Of a stretch of DNA of 64,000 nt, positions 11,741 through 24,133 are shown one piece after another (position 1 is the stretch's first letter; each line of letters starts with the position of its first letter). The notes under the pieces are model-generated. The model searched no databases and was not told where the DNA came from. It saw only the letters and a list, made by a program, of their open reading frames with translations. The stretch is from Morinoia aosen. Taxonomy: Eukaryota; Arthropoda; Malacostraca; Amphipoda; Talitridae. Location: the NCBI GenBank assembly GCA_030386875.1, contig CM059566.1, forward strand, positions 40,956,068 through 41,020,067, read 5' to 3'. The translations under genes and the position numbers were made by a program.

Positions 11741-12671
11741 GTGCATGTCGTACCCACATGCTGGTGGATGTCTTGCCATGCCATATAATGGTCAGAGAGC
11801 GTATGTTTCCATTCCGAATAAGCAGCCAGAATATTCCAATAAACTCACTACGGAATTTATCCTGAAACTTTTCAAATATCTGAAAAATAAAGGGTGAATT
11901 TTAGAAATCGGGGCAAGCTTTATTGGACGAACAAGCGGGAGAAGTTCGGGATTTATGGAAAAAGATACGAGGGAAGTTAAAATGTTATGAACTTTCAGCT
12001 GGTTCTTAGGCAGATTAGACATGAAAAAAACTGAGGTCCAAAAAAGAATACAATCGGTGTCACCTCCCGGCACTTTTGGGCAAATTTCCAAACATCCTGA
12101 CGAGAACAATAACTTTTAGAACTGATCCCAAAAGCTCAGGTATAGCAATAACGAATGTAGCAGTGATATTTAAAACAATTAAACATTAGTCCAAGAGTTA
12201 CCTTGTGCTATAACATACAATTTAATACGTTCGCTGCCGCTGGACGCACATGTCAATTCTCTAGACCTGATTTTCATGCAAAATGCAGAGGGTATTCGTA
12301 CCTTACCTAACTTTTGTACAAGTTTCAATTAATTCTCTGGCTTTTATTTATCATTTTTGAATCATGATTCCGCGCAACAATGAACGCTACAAATACAGCA
12401 TTTCTCTTATCAATATCAAATGACCTCAGAGCGAGCATCATCTCATTCAACAGATCAATAAAATGAGCGTTAAAATAATCGTTAACTCAACGTAAATTAA
12501 AATCTGCCAAAATAAGAACTAAAATGATAACTTTAAGTTTTAGCCGACGACGATATGTGAGCGGGAGGGAATGGACGGTTAGATTGAAGCGCTCTCGCAT
12601 CCGGTCAACTATCGGAAGACTTGCTGCCAACCCTTTACCTGCTCTCGGTAAGTTATTGGTCAGTAATGTGT
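11741..12671. other. unique sequence, no gene recognised
   Basis: A 105-codon minus-strand frame at 11792-12109 has no known domain and no supporting splice context. The rest is AT-rich without identifiable elements. Confidence 0.4.
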
Positions 12672-12842
12672 TGACTATTTATTTCTATGGTAGCTATCTA
12701 TTTCTATGGTAGCTATTTATTTCTATGGTAGGTATTTATTTCTGTGGTAGATATTCATTTCTATGGTAGCTATTCCTTTCTATGGTAGCTGTTTATTTCT
12801 ATTGTAGCTATTTATTTCTATGGTAGCTATTTATTCCTATGA
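12672..12842. repeat. 19-bp minisatellite, about 9 copies
   Basis: Unit TATTTATTTCTATGGTAGC with scattered substitutions and one TATTGTAG variant. Confidence 0.93.
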
Positions 12843-13000
12843 CTTCTCTCTAACAATGGTTCCACCCTGCATTTCATTGTTTTTCAAAGTTTTTCAAAGT
12901 TTTCATTGCTCTATTATTGTTTCACTTAGCATAACTCATGCGATTTTATCAAAATAATTTGAAATCTGAAGTACATTTCTTATTTCTTAATTGATTCCTA

Positions 13001-13195
13001 GCTTAGGTGACCTGCAGCCTGCCGCTATTCCCAAATGTTCTCTATCTAACTCAGGTGACCTGCAGCCTACCTCTATTCCCTAACGTTCTCTAACTCAGGT
13101 GACCTGCAGCCTACCGCTATTCCCTAACGTTCCCTAACTCAGGTGACCTGCAGCCTACCGCTATTCCCTAAGATTCCCTAACTCAACTGACCTGC
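13001..13195. repeat. about 44-bp tandem repeat, 4-5 copies
   Basis: Copies share CTCAGGTGACCTGCAGCCTA and CGCTATTCCCTAA. The unit includes an AGGTGACCT palindrome-like core. Confidence 0.92.
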
Positions 13196-13560
13196 GCCTC
13201 TCAATCTCGCCATGAAAATCTGTAGACCAAGTCACGCTATGGCTAGGCACACAAGTCTCGCCCATAAAACAATTTATGGACTGAGAATTCTAGGGCAGTG
13301 TTCCCCTGAGCCTCTTGAGGTAGCGATAAGAAGAGATTGCAGAAGTCAAGGAAGGCGCCAGACAAGCTCTAAGGCGCTCCTTTCACGCTCCAGTGCCAGC
13401 AAAGCTGTTCTGCAGGCACACTTTCGCGCCCTAATTGCTTTCCTTGCTTTTAAATTCGGCCCAAAACACGAAAATCGGATATATATTCAAGCGACGGTTG
13501 GATTTCGGTCCGTGAGATGTGCACAGTCAAGGAGTGAAGGGATTTGAACCTCTGAGATGC
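13196..13560. promoter_or_regulatory. GC-richer single-copy island
   Basis: Balanced composition with words such as GCGATAAGAAG (GATA-type) and GCGCCCTAATTGCTTTCC (homeodomain-type). A 111-codon plus-strand frame (13212-13547) spans it, but it resembles no known family and shows no codon bias. A conserved non-coding element is the more likely reading, at low certainty. Confidence 0.25.
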
Positions 13561-14754
13561 ACTCGTGCACTGAATTTTCCGGCTCGTTTGTGAGTTGTGA
13601 GTGATACTCGTTTGCTCAAAGATTGACCTGAATTTTGAGTTGTAAGGGAAATAATTGGGTTGACTTTTTAACTGCGAGATGCACTTCTTTGGTCAAAGAT
13701 TGACCAAATTAAGAATACAATTAAACGATAACATTTCACCTCGTATGATACCAGTTATTTTTTTCAAAAGCTCGCGAAACAGATGAAAAGTCATTCGTTT
13801 ACGTGAATTTAGAAAATGATGCACATGTGACCCAATACGCGGGGATCGTGTTAATTTGGCTTACACGCTTCGTTTGTGACCTGTATTTGTGTAATCAAAA
13901 ATTTAACTGACACTCATCGTTAACGTGATGTGCTCATTTAATCAATTATTGAGCTAAAACTCATCGGTTATGTGTAGTGCTCATGTAGTCGATAATATAG
14001 CTGATTTAATAAATAATTAGTGGGACGTTTGAGCAGTGGAATGTATAGAGAAGGCCTAAGGCTGATCAATAAATCAATAGAGAATGATTAAATGCATGAA
14101 TTATGTAGCGAATTTGCCATAAAGTCTGATGACGTTGGAAGCAAGTAGCCAGTGGAAAGAAATTCAAAATCATCATTTGCCTTTCACTCTATAAGGTAAC
14201 GTGAATTTCGCTCACAGCATTTCAAAAAAATTATTTAAGTTTATTCAGTTAACTTAGAGGGTTTAATATCAGGTGCACAACTTCAACCTTAATTCATTTT
14301 GGTTTAATTTTGGAGGGAAAGTTGATTTTAAGGCTTTCATATTATCAATGAAAGACCGATTATAAACCGCATAACGTTTTTAACTTCACCAACTCTTGAA
14401 GAATGTGTTGTTATTCATGCTTTTTTGATCGTATTCTAGCTCAAGACAACTTTTCCCTGAGGGAGAACAAACTTGCACTGTTTTTTATAATCTTATTCAA
14501 TGACGTCAGTTTATTTGGCTTCAAATTCCAGTGGGTCGAAATTAATTTAATAATTTTTATAGTTAATTATAAAATATATTTTTGGATTCATGTTAACAAA
14601 TCCAAGCTCAGGCAAGCAGAAAAACTTTTAGAACACGAAGTAATTATAAATTCACTAACCTTAATTACTTCTTCACGTTCGTTAATTTGTTTTTAAATGA
14701 TTTTCTCGATTTTAATTTGAGGAAGTCGTTTGTTCATGGACAGTCAGAAAGACG
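13561..14754. other. AT-rich unique sequence
   Basis: At 13560-13720 a loose repeat of GTTTGCTCAAAGATTGACC and relatives occurs two or three times. The rest is AT-rich. The plus-strand frame at 14403-14696 is phenylalanine- and isoleucine-rich and looks random. Confidence 0.4.
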
Positions 14755-16073
14755 CAACAGTGAGAGTCTCATTAAAGTCACACCGCGCTGACGGTCACAT
14801 CAAGAAGGTCACACCAAGAAGATCACACAACACTGAAGGTCACACCAAGAAGGTCACAGAACACTGAAGGTCACACTAAGAAGGTCATACCAAGAAGGTC
14901 ACAGAACACTGAAGATCACACTAAGAAGGTCATACCAAGAAGGTCACAGAACACTGAAGGTCAAACTAAGAAGGTCATACCAAGAAGGTCACAGAACACT
15001 GAAGGTCACACTAAGAAGGTCATACCAAGAAGGTCACAGAACACTGAAGGTCACACCAAGAAGGTCACACCAAGAAGGTCACAGAACACTGAAGGTCACA
15101 CTAAGAAGATTACACCAAGAAGGTCACAGAACACTGAAGGTCACACCAAGAAGATCACACAACACTGAAGGTCACACCAAGAAGGTCACAGAACACTGAA
15201 GGTCACACTAAGAAGGTTACACCAAGAAGGTCACAGAACACTGAAAGTCACACCAAGAAGGTCATACCAAGAAGGTCACAGAACACTGAAGGTCACACCA
15301 AGAAGGTTACACCAAGAAGGTCAAAGAACACTGAAAGTCACACCAAGAAAGTCATACCAAGAAGGTCACAGAACACTGAAGGTCACACTAAGAAGGTCAT
15401 ACCAAGAAGGTCACAGAACACTGAAAGTCACACTAAGAAGGTCATACCAAGAAGGTCACAGAACACTGAAGGTCAAACTAAGAAGGTCATACCAAGAAGG
15501 TCACAGAACACTGAGGGTCACACTAAGAAGGTCATACCAAGAAGGTCACAGAACACTGAAGGTCACACCAAAAAGGTCACACCAAGAAGGTCACAGAACA
15601 CTGAAGGTCACACTAAGAAGGTTACACCAAGAAGGTCACAGAACACTGAAGGTCACACCAAGAAGATCACACAACACTCAAGGTCACACCAAGAAGGTCA
15701 CAGAACACTGAATGTCACACTAAGAAGGTTACACCAAGAAGGTCACAGAACACTGAAAGTCACACCAAGAAGGTCATACCAAGAAGGTCACAGAACACTG
15801 AAAGTCACACTAAGAAGGTTACACCAAGAAGGTCACAGAACACTGAAGGTCACACTAAGAAAGTTACACCAAGAAGGTCCCAGAACACTGAAGGTCACAC
15901 CAAGAAGGTCACACCAAGAAGGTAACATAAGGAAGGTCACACCAGGAAGGTCACACCTAGAAGGTCACACAAGGAAGGTCTCACCTAGAAGGTCACACAA
16001 GGAAGGTCACACCTAGAAGGTCACACCTAGAAGGTCACACAAGGAAGGTCACACCTAGAAGGTCACACCAAGC
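14755..16073. repeat. 45-bp minisatellite built from AAGGTCACA modules
   Basis: About 25 copies of a 45-bp unit made of three GAAGGTCAYA-type submodules followed by GAACACT. From about 15900 the pattern changes to a shorter module, AAGGTCACACCTAG alternating with AAGGTCACACAAGG. Nearly every submodule contains AAGGTCA, which equals a nuclear-receptor half-site. Confidence 0.96.
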
Positions 16074-16245
16074 CAAGCGTCAGCCTCTCTCATTTGGAAG
16101 CTGTAGATTTGGCTCTATCCTTCGTTTGAAAAGCAGATAATGTTCATTAAATATTCTGCAAGAACAATATCAAGATTGATTCCAAAACTTTGGGTTAGTG
16201 TTCTAAAATAACACTAGAACGAGAAACTTGGTAGAATGAAAATAA
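16074..16245. other. unique sequence
   Basis: No feature recognised. Confidence 0.4.
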
Positions 16246-16540
16246 ACCTAAGATATGGCACAAAGTAAAGGGAAGATACGGCACAAAATAGAGCAAAGAT
16301 TCGGCACAAAATAAAGCGAAGATATGGCACAAATAAAGGGAAGATACGGCACAAAATAAAGCGAAGATATGGCACAAAATAAAGCAAAGATATAGCACAA
16401 AATAAAGGGAAGATACGGCACAAAATAAAGGGAAGATATAGCACAAAATAAAGCAAAGACATAGCACAAATAAAAGGAAGATATGGCACAAAATAAAGCG
16501 AAGTTATGGCAGAAAATAAAGCGAAACTACGGCACAAAAT
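16246..16540. repeat. 23-bp minisatellite, about 13 copies
   Basis: Unit GATAYGGCACAAAATAAAGS plus GAA, with one-base deletions that shift the frame. No stops occur on the minus strand, so all three minus frames stay open. These are repeat artefacts, not genes. Confidence 0.96.
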
Positions 16541-17861
16541 CAAATGCATTATAACTCTCGGGAGAGGCAGACATCCGGGTGACGACGACCACCGACATTT
16601 TTATGCTTTAAAACTTCGAAATATTTCCTCCAAAATATTATTATTTGAAAAGCGTTGTTCCGTGCGAGTGACTCAGAACCTTTTTTTCGGTCTAAGGTAC
16701 CGAAAATTCAATAAAGACAACTTTTAAATTCACTTAGCATGCATCGCTTCACGGCTTTGAGTGAGCATTGCATATTCAACTAAGTTTGTCATCCAAGGTC
16801 GACAAACACTGTACATTTCACTTAGTCTTCGAACCAAGCCATTGTTTGATGTTTCGTGATCACGAAATATCAATCGTAACTCAACGATGTTTTTCCCACG
16901 TGCGACGCTGTTTCTAAACTTCCACGAATGGTTCAACTTCCGGCGCAGTTAAGCTGAAGCTCTTTACTTACAAGCAAGAGTTCACTATAGAATATAAGAG
17001 TGCAAATATATGTACAACATGCTTCGTCAAGTAACCCAATGGAACAAATGAATGAAAAAATGAACGATATGGCAAGTAATCCGAAAATTCAAATGAATGA
17101 ATGAGTTTATTTTGTCATTAATCGCAGTTGAAATTAAAATCAATTTGTGGCATTTTTGTTTGGTGAATGAGTTTTAGTTCGAAAAGAATTTTGGTGGTTT
17201 CTTTATTTGATGCTTAGAAAAACAACATTCTCATTAGAATGAAATGTTTTCAAGATGTAAATTAAAAACACTGGATTTTAGTGATACTTTAAGTGTTTAA
17301 ATTATATTACTGAGAGACCAAATTTAATCAAGACCTCCAATTTTCTTGACAGAAATAAATAAATGTACTTGATGGAATGAACATCGAATGAATGTGACAA
17401 AATTGGTCGAGTAAGTTCGTGGTGAAATTTCACGTCGAACGTAAGACATTCAGGCTCTTCTTACCTTTCCATGAAATATCTTGGATTAAAATTATCTGAC
17501 TTTAATAAAAAGTGTTTTGGATTCTCTCTTACAGACATTTGATCAGAGCCTCTTCAAGTTCTGACAATTTCTACATACAACTCACATCAAGGGGATCGTC
17601 AGCAACTGAAATTAAGAAGTTTTTGTTCTCATTAGCACTTCTTTTCGTACCAGATGAATTTTACTCGAAAAATTTTTATTTTTCTGACATTTTCTTCCAA
17701 TGCTGTTGATGAATGGTTTGCAAAATTTTCTTTCATCATAGCATATAATCATTAATGAGTGTTCCGAAATCCATCCTACAACCATTTTACCAACTGCCAG
17801 AAATTTTGGCAGCACTCCCAATACATCCAACATTCCAAAAGGTATTTTTACCTTAACAACC
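16541..17861. other. AT-rich unique sequence
   Basis: No gene recognised. 17040-17110 has a short AATGAATGA-rich patch. Small frames on both strands at 16506-16936 and 17512-17890 have no recognisable domains. Confidence 0.4.
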
Positions 17862-17965
17862 CAGTCTAACTTTTTCGAAGAAACATGCATGTTTTTCGCC
17901 GCCTAAGCGACTTCATTACTTGGGCGGCAAAAAACATGCATGCATGCGGCGAAAAAGTTAGACTG
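17862..17965. mobile_element. hairpin MITE, copy 2
   Basis: A 104-bp element with exact ends CAGTCTAACTTTTTCG and CGAAAAAGTTAGACTG. The internal arms GTTTTTCGCCGCC and GGGCGGCAAAAAAC and alternating ATGCATG tracts match the copy at 3111-3213. The core loop TAAGCGACTTCATTACTT differs from copy 1 at few positions. There is no internal coding sequence. Confidence 0.85.
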
Positions 17966-18635
17966 TGAATTATTCCTTTTCTTTTTTTCTTTGCATATTA
18001 CGACATTCATTACATTTTACCTTGAAGACTACGAACGCAAGAAACGTTAGATTTTCCGGTTGATATTCCACATAAAACAACTCGCACCACTCAGCAGTTT
18101 TCTTACGACCGTTTATGAAAAACGTTCCCCGTTAACAAGACTACTTCAGTATCATGCCAACCGGCATCAAGTCGTCACCAAGGTGCTCGAATATCTTCCA
18201 AATCAACTGTGGCAGGCATTATTCTGAAGCAACTCTAAGGAAGACATCCCTTCTCCCTGAGGCACAAGGATGTAGCAATGTGTCTCGGTAATAGATTGCC
18301 GATTTTTTCTTTAGGAATACATTCTTTGCGTTTGTTCCCAGATTTACGACCGCAAAAGCGAAAGAAGCCTAGCTTAAAGAGTTCCATTAAGTTAAGTGAG
18401 CGAATTATGCCCTGGAAAACAGGTTTCTCTCGTACGTGTTGGCAATAGATTTTGTACGGCGTTTTTAGCGTTCCTTTCCGTTACACGGAACGTCTTTTTA
18501 TAAAGAGCACAAATTTCGATAGTGGTTTCGAATGCAAGCCGTCAATACTGCACTGGTGTATTATTTCATCAATTCGCGTAGTGAAGCTAGTAGTAATTTG
18601 TCTTCATTTCCATAAACATCGTTCGATCTCACTTA
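17966..18635. other. unique sequence
   Basis: No gene recognised. Composition is mixed and the plus frame at 18452-18658 is without domain signal. Confidence 0.4.
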
Positions 18636-18945
18636 AAAAGTTAGGAAGAATTAAGTAGTGTGTGCGATATGAATTTTAATTTTATATTTCGTCATCAAAA
18701 ATTATACAAAATATCCGCAATCGCCGACCTTGTTCACTGTAAAACTTATAGACCAGAAGAAATAGTACAAAATATCCGCAATCATCGACCTTGTTTACTG
18801 TAAAAGTTACAGACCAGCAAAAAGTTTAGAAGAATCAAATAGTGTGTTCAAAATAAATCCTGATTTTATATTCCGTTTTCAAAAATTATACAAAAAATCC
18901 GTAATCGTCGACCTTGTTCTCTGTAGAAATTACAGACCAGCTCTG
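18636..18945. repeat. about 90-100 bp imperfect triplication
   Basis: Three copies share ATTATACAAAATATCCGCAA, TCGACCTTGTT, CTGTAAAA and TTACAGACCAGC-like blocks. The middle copy lacks part of the left half. Confidence 0.85.
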
Positions 18946-19040
18946 ACTAGCGAGCACTGACAAGTGACAACCTCACACATTGCCCTGCGGCTGTTCATGA
19001 CAGCTTTTTTATTAAAAGGTCCACACGACTTTCCAGTTCA

Positions 19041-19565
19041 ATGAAAGACTTGACGTACGTCTGTTGCTGCCATTACTGATCACAACTAATTCCTTGGTGA
19101 TCCTCAATTATGTTCAATCAAATGAAAAACCTAATGTAGAGTGGCTGCTGCAATTAATGATCACAATTAAGTTCGTAATGATCCATAATCATGCCCAGTC
19201 AAATTAGAATACCAGACCAACCCTAACCAGCTGCTGCCATTACTGATCACAATCAAGTCCCTATTGGCCTACAATGATATCGAGTCAAATAATAAGAAAA
19301 GACCAACCCTACCTACACCAGCTGCTGCCATTACTGATCACAGTCAAGTCCCTATTGGCCTACAATGATATCGAGTCAAATAATAAGAAAAGACCAACCC
19401 TACCTACACCAGCTGCTGCCATTACTAATCACAATCAAGTCCCTAATGGTCCTCAAGTATGTTCACTCAAATAAGAATAAAAAACCAACCCTACACCAGC
19501 TGCTGCCATTACAGATCACAATTAAGACCGTGATGGTCTTTACATGTTGCGCGCTGGCGTCCAGT
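19041..19565. repeat. 91-bp tandem repeat, 5-6 copies
   Basis: Copies carry CCAACCCTACCTACACCAGC, TGCTGCCATTACTGATCACA and TCAAGTCCCTAWTGG. The two central copies, spaced 91 bp, are almost identical, while the outer ones are diverged. This gradient fits unequal exchange acting mainly in the centre. Confidence 0.94.
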
Positions 19566-19745
19566 CAAATATAGCGATGCTGGAGCGCCTGTTCTGACGG
19601 TCTATTAAGATAAGCCGGATGAGGCATTGTGTCCTCGAACTGATGTGCCTCATCTGCAGCAGCGGAGGGGACCTAAAATGGGAGTTAGGCCGGAAAATAA
19701 TTGGACGACTTTGTAATTAAGCCAGCAAGTGATTACGTTCAATGA
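19566..19745. promoter_or_regulatory. single-copy island with regulatory-type words
   Basis: Contains TTAAGATAAGCC (GATA-type), GCCTCATCTGCAGC (E-box) and TTTGTAATTAAGCC (homeodomain-type) within 150 bp. There is no coding frame. The possible enhancer role is inference. Confidence 0.22.
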
Positions 19746-20624
19746 ATTGAAGTCTGAAGGTGGCAATGGGTGATAATGTACGTACGTTATAGTTCGAATA
19801 ATTCTTGGTGCTAGGTACTCGCTTAATGAGGTGTGTATTCATTTAGTTGTCGAAACGAGCTGAAAATTCCGATTTGGAATAATAGTGAACGCTATTTTAG
19901 AGCAATGTTTGTTGAGCATATGAAATTGTGAAACCATGCTCCGTGAGGAAAGCATACTAATGTTCAGTTCGTTAGAAACTTTTAATATAAGTAGTCATAT
20001 TATAAATAATAATTGTTGTTTGAGCTCCACCCCCCTCATTTATTTCATTTATGACCGAGTAGGGAGCTATTAACTTAGAGTTTCATAAATGCGTAAAATG
20101 TTTAATTTTGTTCACTGTTCAGATAAGGACGTGATTAAGTAGATGACGTAAAAATACATTGAGTTAAGTTATGCTGGGCTAGGTTTGGCTAAATTAAGTT
20201 TGATAACGTTGAGTTAACTACATTTCAATGAAAAATAATTTTTTTTTAATATTCAGGTGATATTAATGTTGAGGTGAAAACTAAAATAAAAAATAATGTT
20301 ACTAAAATAAAAAAGTGAATTAAAGTGTAGGTTAGTGCGATATATGGGCATGTTTATGTTGGACTAAGATAATTACTATTATCTGATGATGGAAACACGC
20401 AATATAGTTTAACAGCAGATGAATGCATTGGGCAAGTATTTATTTGAGCCAGTGTGATAAACATGAAATAAATAAAACTATTAAACAGGAACATAGTTAT
20501 ATACTAACCTTCATCACCATTTTATCCTCAACGACTCTCGTTACAAGAACAAAACAGCTTCAATTCACGCTTTGTCACCAATTCTTATTTGTTTAAAAGA
20601 AAGAACCTGAATGGGTTCAGTGTT
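19746..20624. other. AT-rich unique sequence
   Basis: No gene or element recognised. Confidence 0.4.
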
Positions 20625-20836
20625 TCGACAAAGTAAAAAGCAAGGCGAAAATCGGTCCACGTAAAGTCATTTTTATTAAAAATGATCAAATAAAACAGAG
20701 CGTTTCGGAGTAACTGTGCATCTTCAGCAAAGAAAAATCTCTGTAAAACGAAACCGAAAGAGAAACGTTCAGTTTTATTTGATCATTTTTAACAAAAATG
20801 ACTTCACGTGTAGCGATTTTTGCCTTGCATTTTATT
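20625..20836. mobile_element. foldback element with Penelope-like terminal motif
   Basis: Two arms of about 65 bp in opposite orientation: AAGTCATTTTTATTAAAAAT and GATCAAATAAAAC on the left, GTTTTATTTGATCATTTTTA and AAAAATGACTTCACGTG on the right. They flank an interior of about 75 bp. Read on the minus strand, the interior contains CTGAAGATGCACAG and CGAAACGCT, a combination common in Penelope-like element termini with hammerhead-type motifs. No open reading frame is present. Confidence 0.55.
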
Positions 20837-22686
20837 CTCAACCTGAGAAGCATCAATGATGGAGTTATTTTAGATTCAACAAAGTAGGAGCGATATTTAA
20901 CAAGTCATCTTTCAGACAAACCTATATTGGCTATCTTCGGGAGATTTGCTGCACACCCAGTAAGCGCTGCATCGTAATCTATACGTCACACAACTCTGTT
21001 GTCTCATCTATTGGTACTTATCGATCCTTTAAATCCTTCATTATCTTATGCGCCCGTCAATATGTTAGGATAATAATCAGCTCAGTTATTCAACACTAAC
21101 GATGCTTGAAAAAAGTTATGAGCAATTCAGAATAACTTGGACTGTTTTCATTTGTATAAGGTTAGATTTACATAAGAAGAAGTTGTTGGCCAGTGTGCTC
21201 TGTCAGTTTAAGGCAAGGCTCTTATAGGTCACACGAATCCACTGGAGCTTGTTATTAATTCAGACTAAACAATAACTATTATGTCAATAACTCTACAATA
21301 ACGATTGTAATAATTACTGTTGTGACAATTTTTTATAATTACTGTTGACAATTACATTGACAATTTTTCAATGCTGTGCATTAAGAGGGCTAAGGGGGAG
21401 ATCTGGTGAGGTGAGAAGTGATAGAGGAATATGTGCACATATTGCTTGATTAGTTCGTACTTTTCTGTTTCAGATTTCTTTTACTTAATTTTACGGATAC
21501 AAGCTTACAGTCCAAAGATTCGTGCGCTGCACATGATCATCTCTGTAAGTATATTTCTTTTAATTTCAATCTAAGATATATTCTTGGAATATGATGTGTA
21601 CCATTCTAAGAAATATTGAACCTTTTTTGGCCTGCTCCAAGTCTTGCTTGTAATGAACTCAAGCTTATGGTTTTTTCAAAGTACTTTCATCATCGAGAAT
21701 TTATCAAAGCGAAAGGTATCTAAGCAGACAGATAAAACTATATACTGAATGAGATACCCTGTTTTGGCTACATTATTGACTAAATGAAAAAGCATTTCAG
21801 AGTGTTTTTTAGCGTCACCATCCACGTAGATTTGTCATCTGTTTTATGAATTTCTCATTTGAGTTTTTTCATGAACTTCGTTTTAAAATTTTTGAAACAC
21901 ATTTATCATCTATAGATACAAAGACCATGAAGCTGAAAGTAGACTAAATTTATAGCAGCTTCCGTTTTTCCAAACGTGCAGATTTTCTTCTTCCAAAGTT
22001 CTAAGCGTAAACTCTTCCTCTTAATTTAAATAATGTGCCACAATTTCTAGGTTATGATAACTGCTCGCGTTTCGACACCTAGAATGATGATATGCCGATT
22101 TATATACATAGCTGTTGGGGAACCGGGCGTTCAGCTTGATTTATCCTTTTTTATTATACTAAAAGATGGCAGTTAGGGTAAGGTTGAATTAGTTCAGGTG
22201 AAGTAGCAATGTGATGAACCATTTCAGGATGTGTTTAGTTCATTTAAATAAAAAATCTCCTTTGTGCCGTTAAAGACAAAACTACACATGGAGTTACAGA
22301 CTTAACTTATAGACGTTACACACCAAAATTAGGGATGAGGTCAATGTTATTGCAAAGTTTTGAGTAGGCTTAGATTAGGCAAGACTGGATAACATTCTGT
22401 GGTGGTGCTGAAAAGCAAAAATCTTCAAACAGCAGTGAAAAACATGAATATTAGACAAATAATATTCAATTCAAATAGTGATAATTTTTTTATAGACTCA
22501 AATTTATTACATGAATAAGTTTTGAGTTGATTTATTTTATGCAATAAATACTTTTTACAGTATTTATACTAAGCAAAACAATTCAACAGCTTTTGAAACC
22601 AAAAATAAAAATAGTACTGGAAATCCTAAACAGACGATCATGAAAGTTGTCATTACGGACCATATGGTCTTCATAATTTTCACAAC
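20837..22686. other. AT-rich unique sequence
   Basis: No gene recognised over 1.8 kb. Around 21270-21370 there is a dense patch of ACAAT/ATTGT words (ACAATAAC, GTGACAATT), many in opposite orientations. The remainder lacks identifiable features. Confidence 0.4.
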
Positions 22687-23098
22687 TAACATTCTTAGAT
22701 CTTACAAAAGCAGTGACTCGGGTGTTGCTTACTGTTTACATTCTTCACTTCACTGCTTCACTTCACTGCTTACATTCTTTTTTTGGAGCTTATCATTACA
22801 TTACTTCACTTCACAGCTAACATTCTTTTTTTTTTGGAGCTTATCATTACATTACTTAACTTCACTGCTTACATTTATTTTTTGGAGCTTATCATTACAT
22901 TACTTCACTTCACAGCTAACATTCTTTTTTTTTTTTGGAGCTTATCATTACATTACTTAACTTCACTGCTTACTTTATTTTTTGGAGCTTATCATTACAT
23001 TACTTCACTTCACAGCTAACATTCTATTTTTTGGAGCTTATCATTACATTACTTCACTTCACTGCTTACATTTATTTTTTGGAGCTTAGCATTACATT
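22687..23098. repeat. about 40-bp minisatellite, left part
   Basis: A 41-bp lead-in containing TTACAAAAGCAGTGACTCGG (22687-22727) is followed by about nine copies of a unit with TTTGGAGCTTATCATTACAT and TACTTCACTTCACTGCTTAC. T-run length varies between copies. The array is interrupted at 23098 by retrotransposon DNA and resumes at 24134. Confidence 0.93.
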
Positions 23099-24133
23099 TA
23101 AACAAACAATTTAAACAATTTATTTACCACACGAGATACAGAGGTAGAATGTTTCTTAAGTCTAGTACAATGGTCAAATTTGAATATAGCTACCTGTGGG
23201 CCCGAATAAGTTCAGCGACTTCTGGGGCATCCTACCATCACGTTATTCTAAGGTGTACAATATTGTTTAACCTAAATCACTTAACCTAGTTTCGCATTAG
23301 ACTGATCAGTGAGATAATTTACTCGATATCAGATATTTCATTTTACAATATAGGTCATATGGACTATATTTAACAGTACATTCGATAAATGATTTAACAG
23401 TAGACTGAATATCGGCGATATTACCCATGGCACATCACATTATTGGAAACAGTCATGTAGGAGACAAGATTTGACTTGGCCACCTTACACGACTAGTATT
23501 CTGATAGGAAGTGAGACTCAAGATTTCTTTTGAATACCTTGTAAGAATTACTATCACGGATCTCCGCAGGTATTGAGTTCCAAGTTTTAGTTCCAAGGAA
23601 GAGGATACTGTGTTTGGCTACCGGGCCTTTGAATAATAAGGAAGCACGAATTTACTTCTATTTCGGGTTAAATGGTCGTGATGACCAGTTTTCGCAGTTA
23701 ATAATTGTTTTAGGCTATTGTCGCCATCAATTGATAATGTTTTGTAAATGAAATTGCAAATGGAGATTTTGAAGAGATCCGAAAGTTTAAGTATTTGTAA
23801 ATTTTTGAATGAACCATTTGTGTGATTATTATATTATAGATTCTTTACCGCTCTGATGGCTCTTTTTTGCAGAATAAAAATTACATTGGTTTTGTTTTTA
23901 TCAGTTCCGTGCCATGCTTCTATTCCGTATTGCAAGGATGGTGAAATGAGCGTTAGGTAGAGCATTCGTAAAGCTGTTTCAGCCATGTAATTTTTAACTT
24001 TATTCAGGATTCCGATGGACTTTGATAATTTAGAACTAATATGAGCGATGTGCTCGTTAAAGGTCAGATGTTTATCTATCATGATGCCCAGAAACTTGCA
24101 TGAGTTCGTTTCTTCGATTTCACCTTTTTCACC
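23099..24133 (-). mobile_element. 5'-truncated LINE (non-LTR retrotransposon) insertion
   Basis: About 1.03 kb of non-LTR retrotransposon 3' end on the minus strand. It holds the C-terminal part of the reverse transcriptase ORF (23493-24130) followed by a 3' tail rich in AAATTGTTT. The element sits inside a minisatellite: repeat units stop at 23098 and resume at 24134. The word ACATT occurs at both edges (23094-23098, 24134-24138), a possible short target duplication. The relation is to the Jockey/CR1-type LINE group; the exact clade was not determined. Confidence 0.8.
23493..24130 (-). pseudogene. LINE reverse transcriptase, C-terminal fragment
   Basis: Reading from 24130 leftward, the frame gives CKFLGIMIDKHLTFNEHI, then a connector segment and MLYLTLISPSLQYGIEAW, the typical post-catalytic thumb and connector region of Jockey/CR1-type reverse transcriptases. 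Further on come AIRAV, a KLSDLFKI segment, and the C-terminal block FLGTKTWNSIPAEIRDS with FKRNL near the end. An in-frame stop at about 23834 and a frameshift near 23605 disable it. The catalytic YxDD palm region lies upstream of the 5' break and is absent. It is a dead relic, but the protein is readable enough to suggest only moderate age. Confidence 0.85.

Noticed and set aside
13530-13575. tRNA-like B box (GGTTCAAATCC on the minus strand)
   Set aside because: No matching A box, acceptor stem or anticodon arm could be folded around it.
16195-16549. Cys/Phe-rich repeated membrane protein on the minus strand
   Set aside because: The 23-bp repeat with single-base indels is open in all three minus frames.
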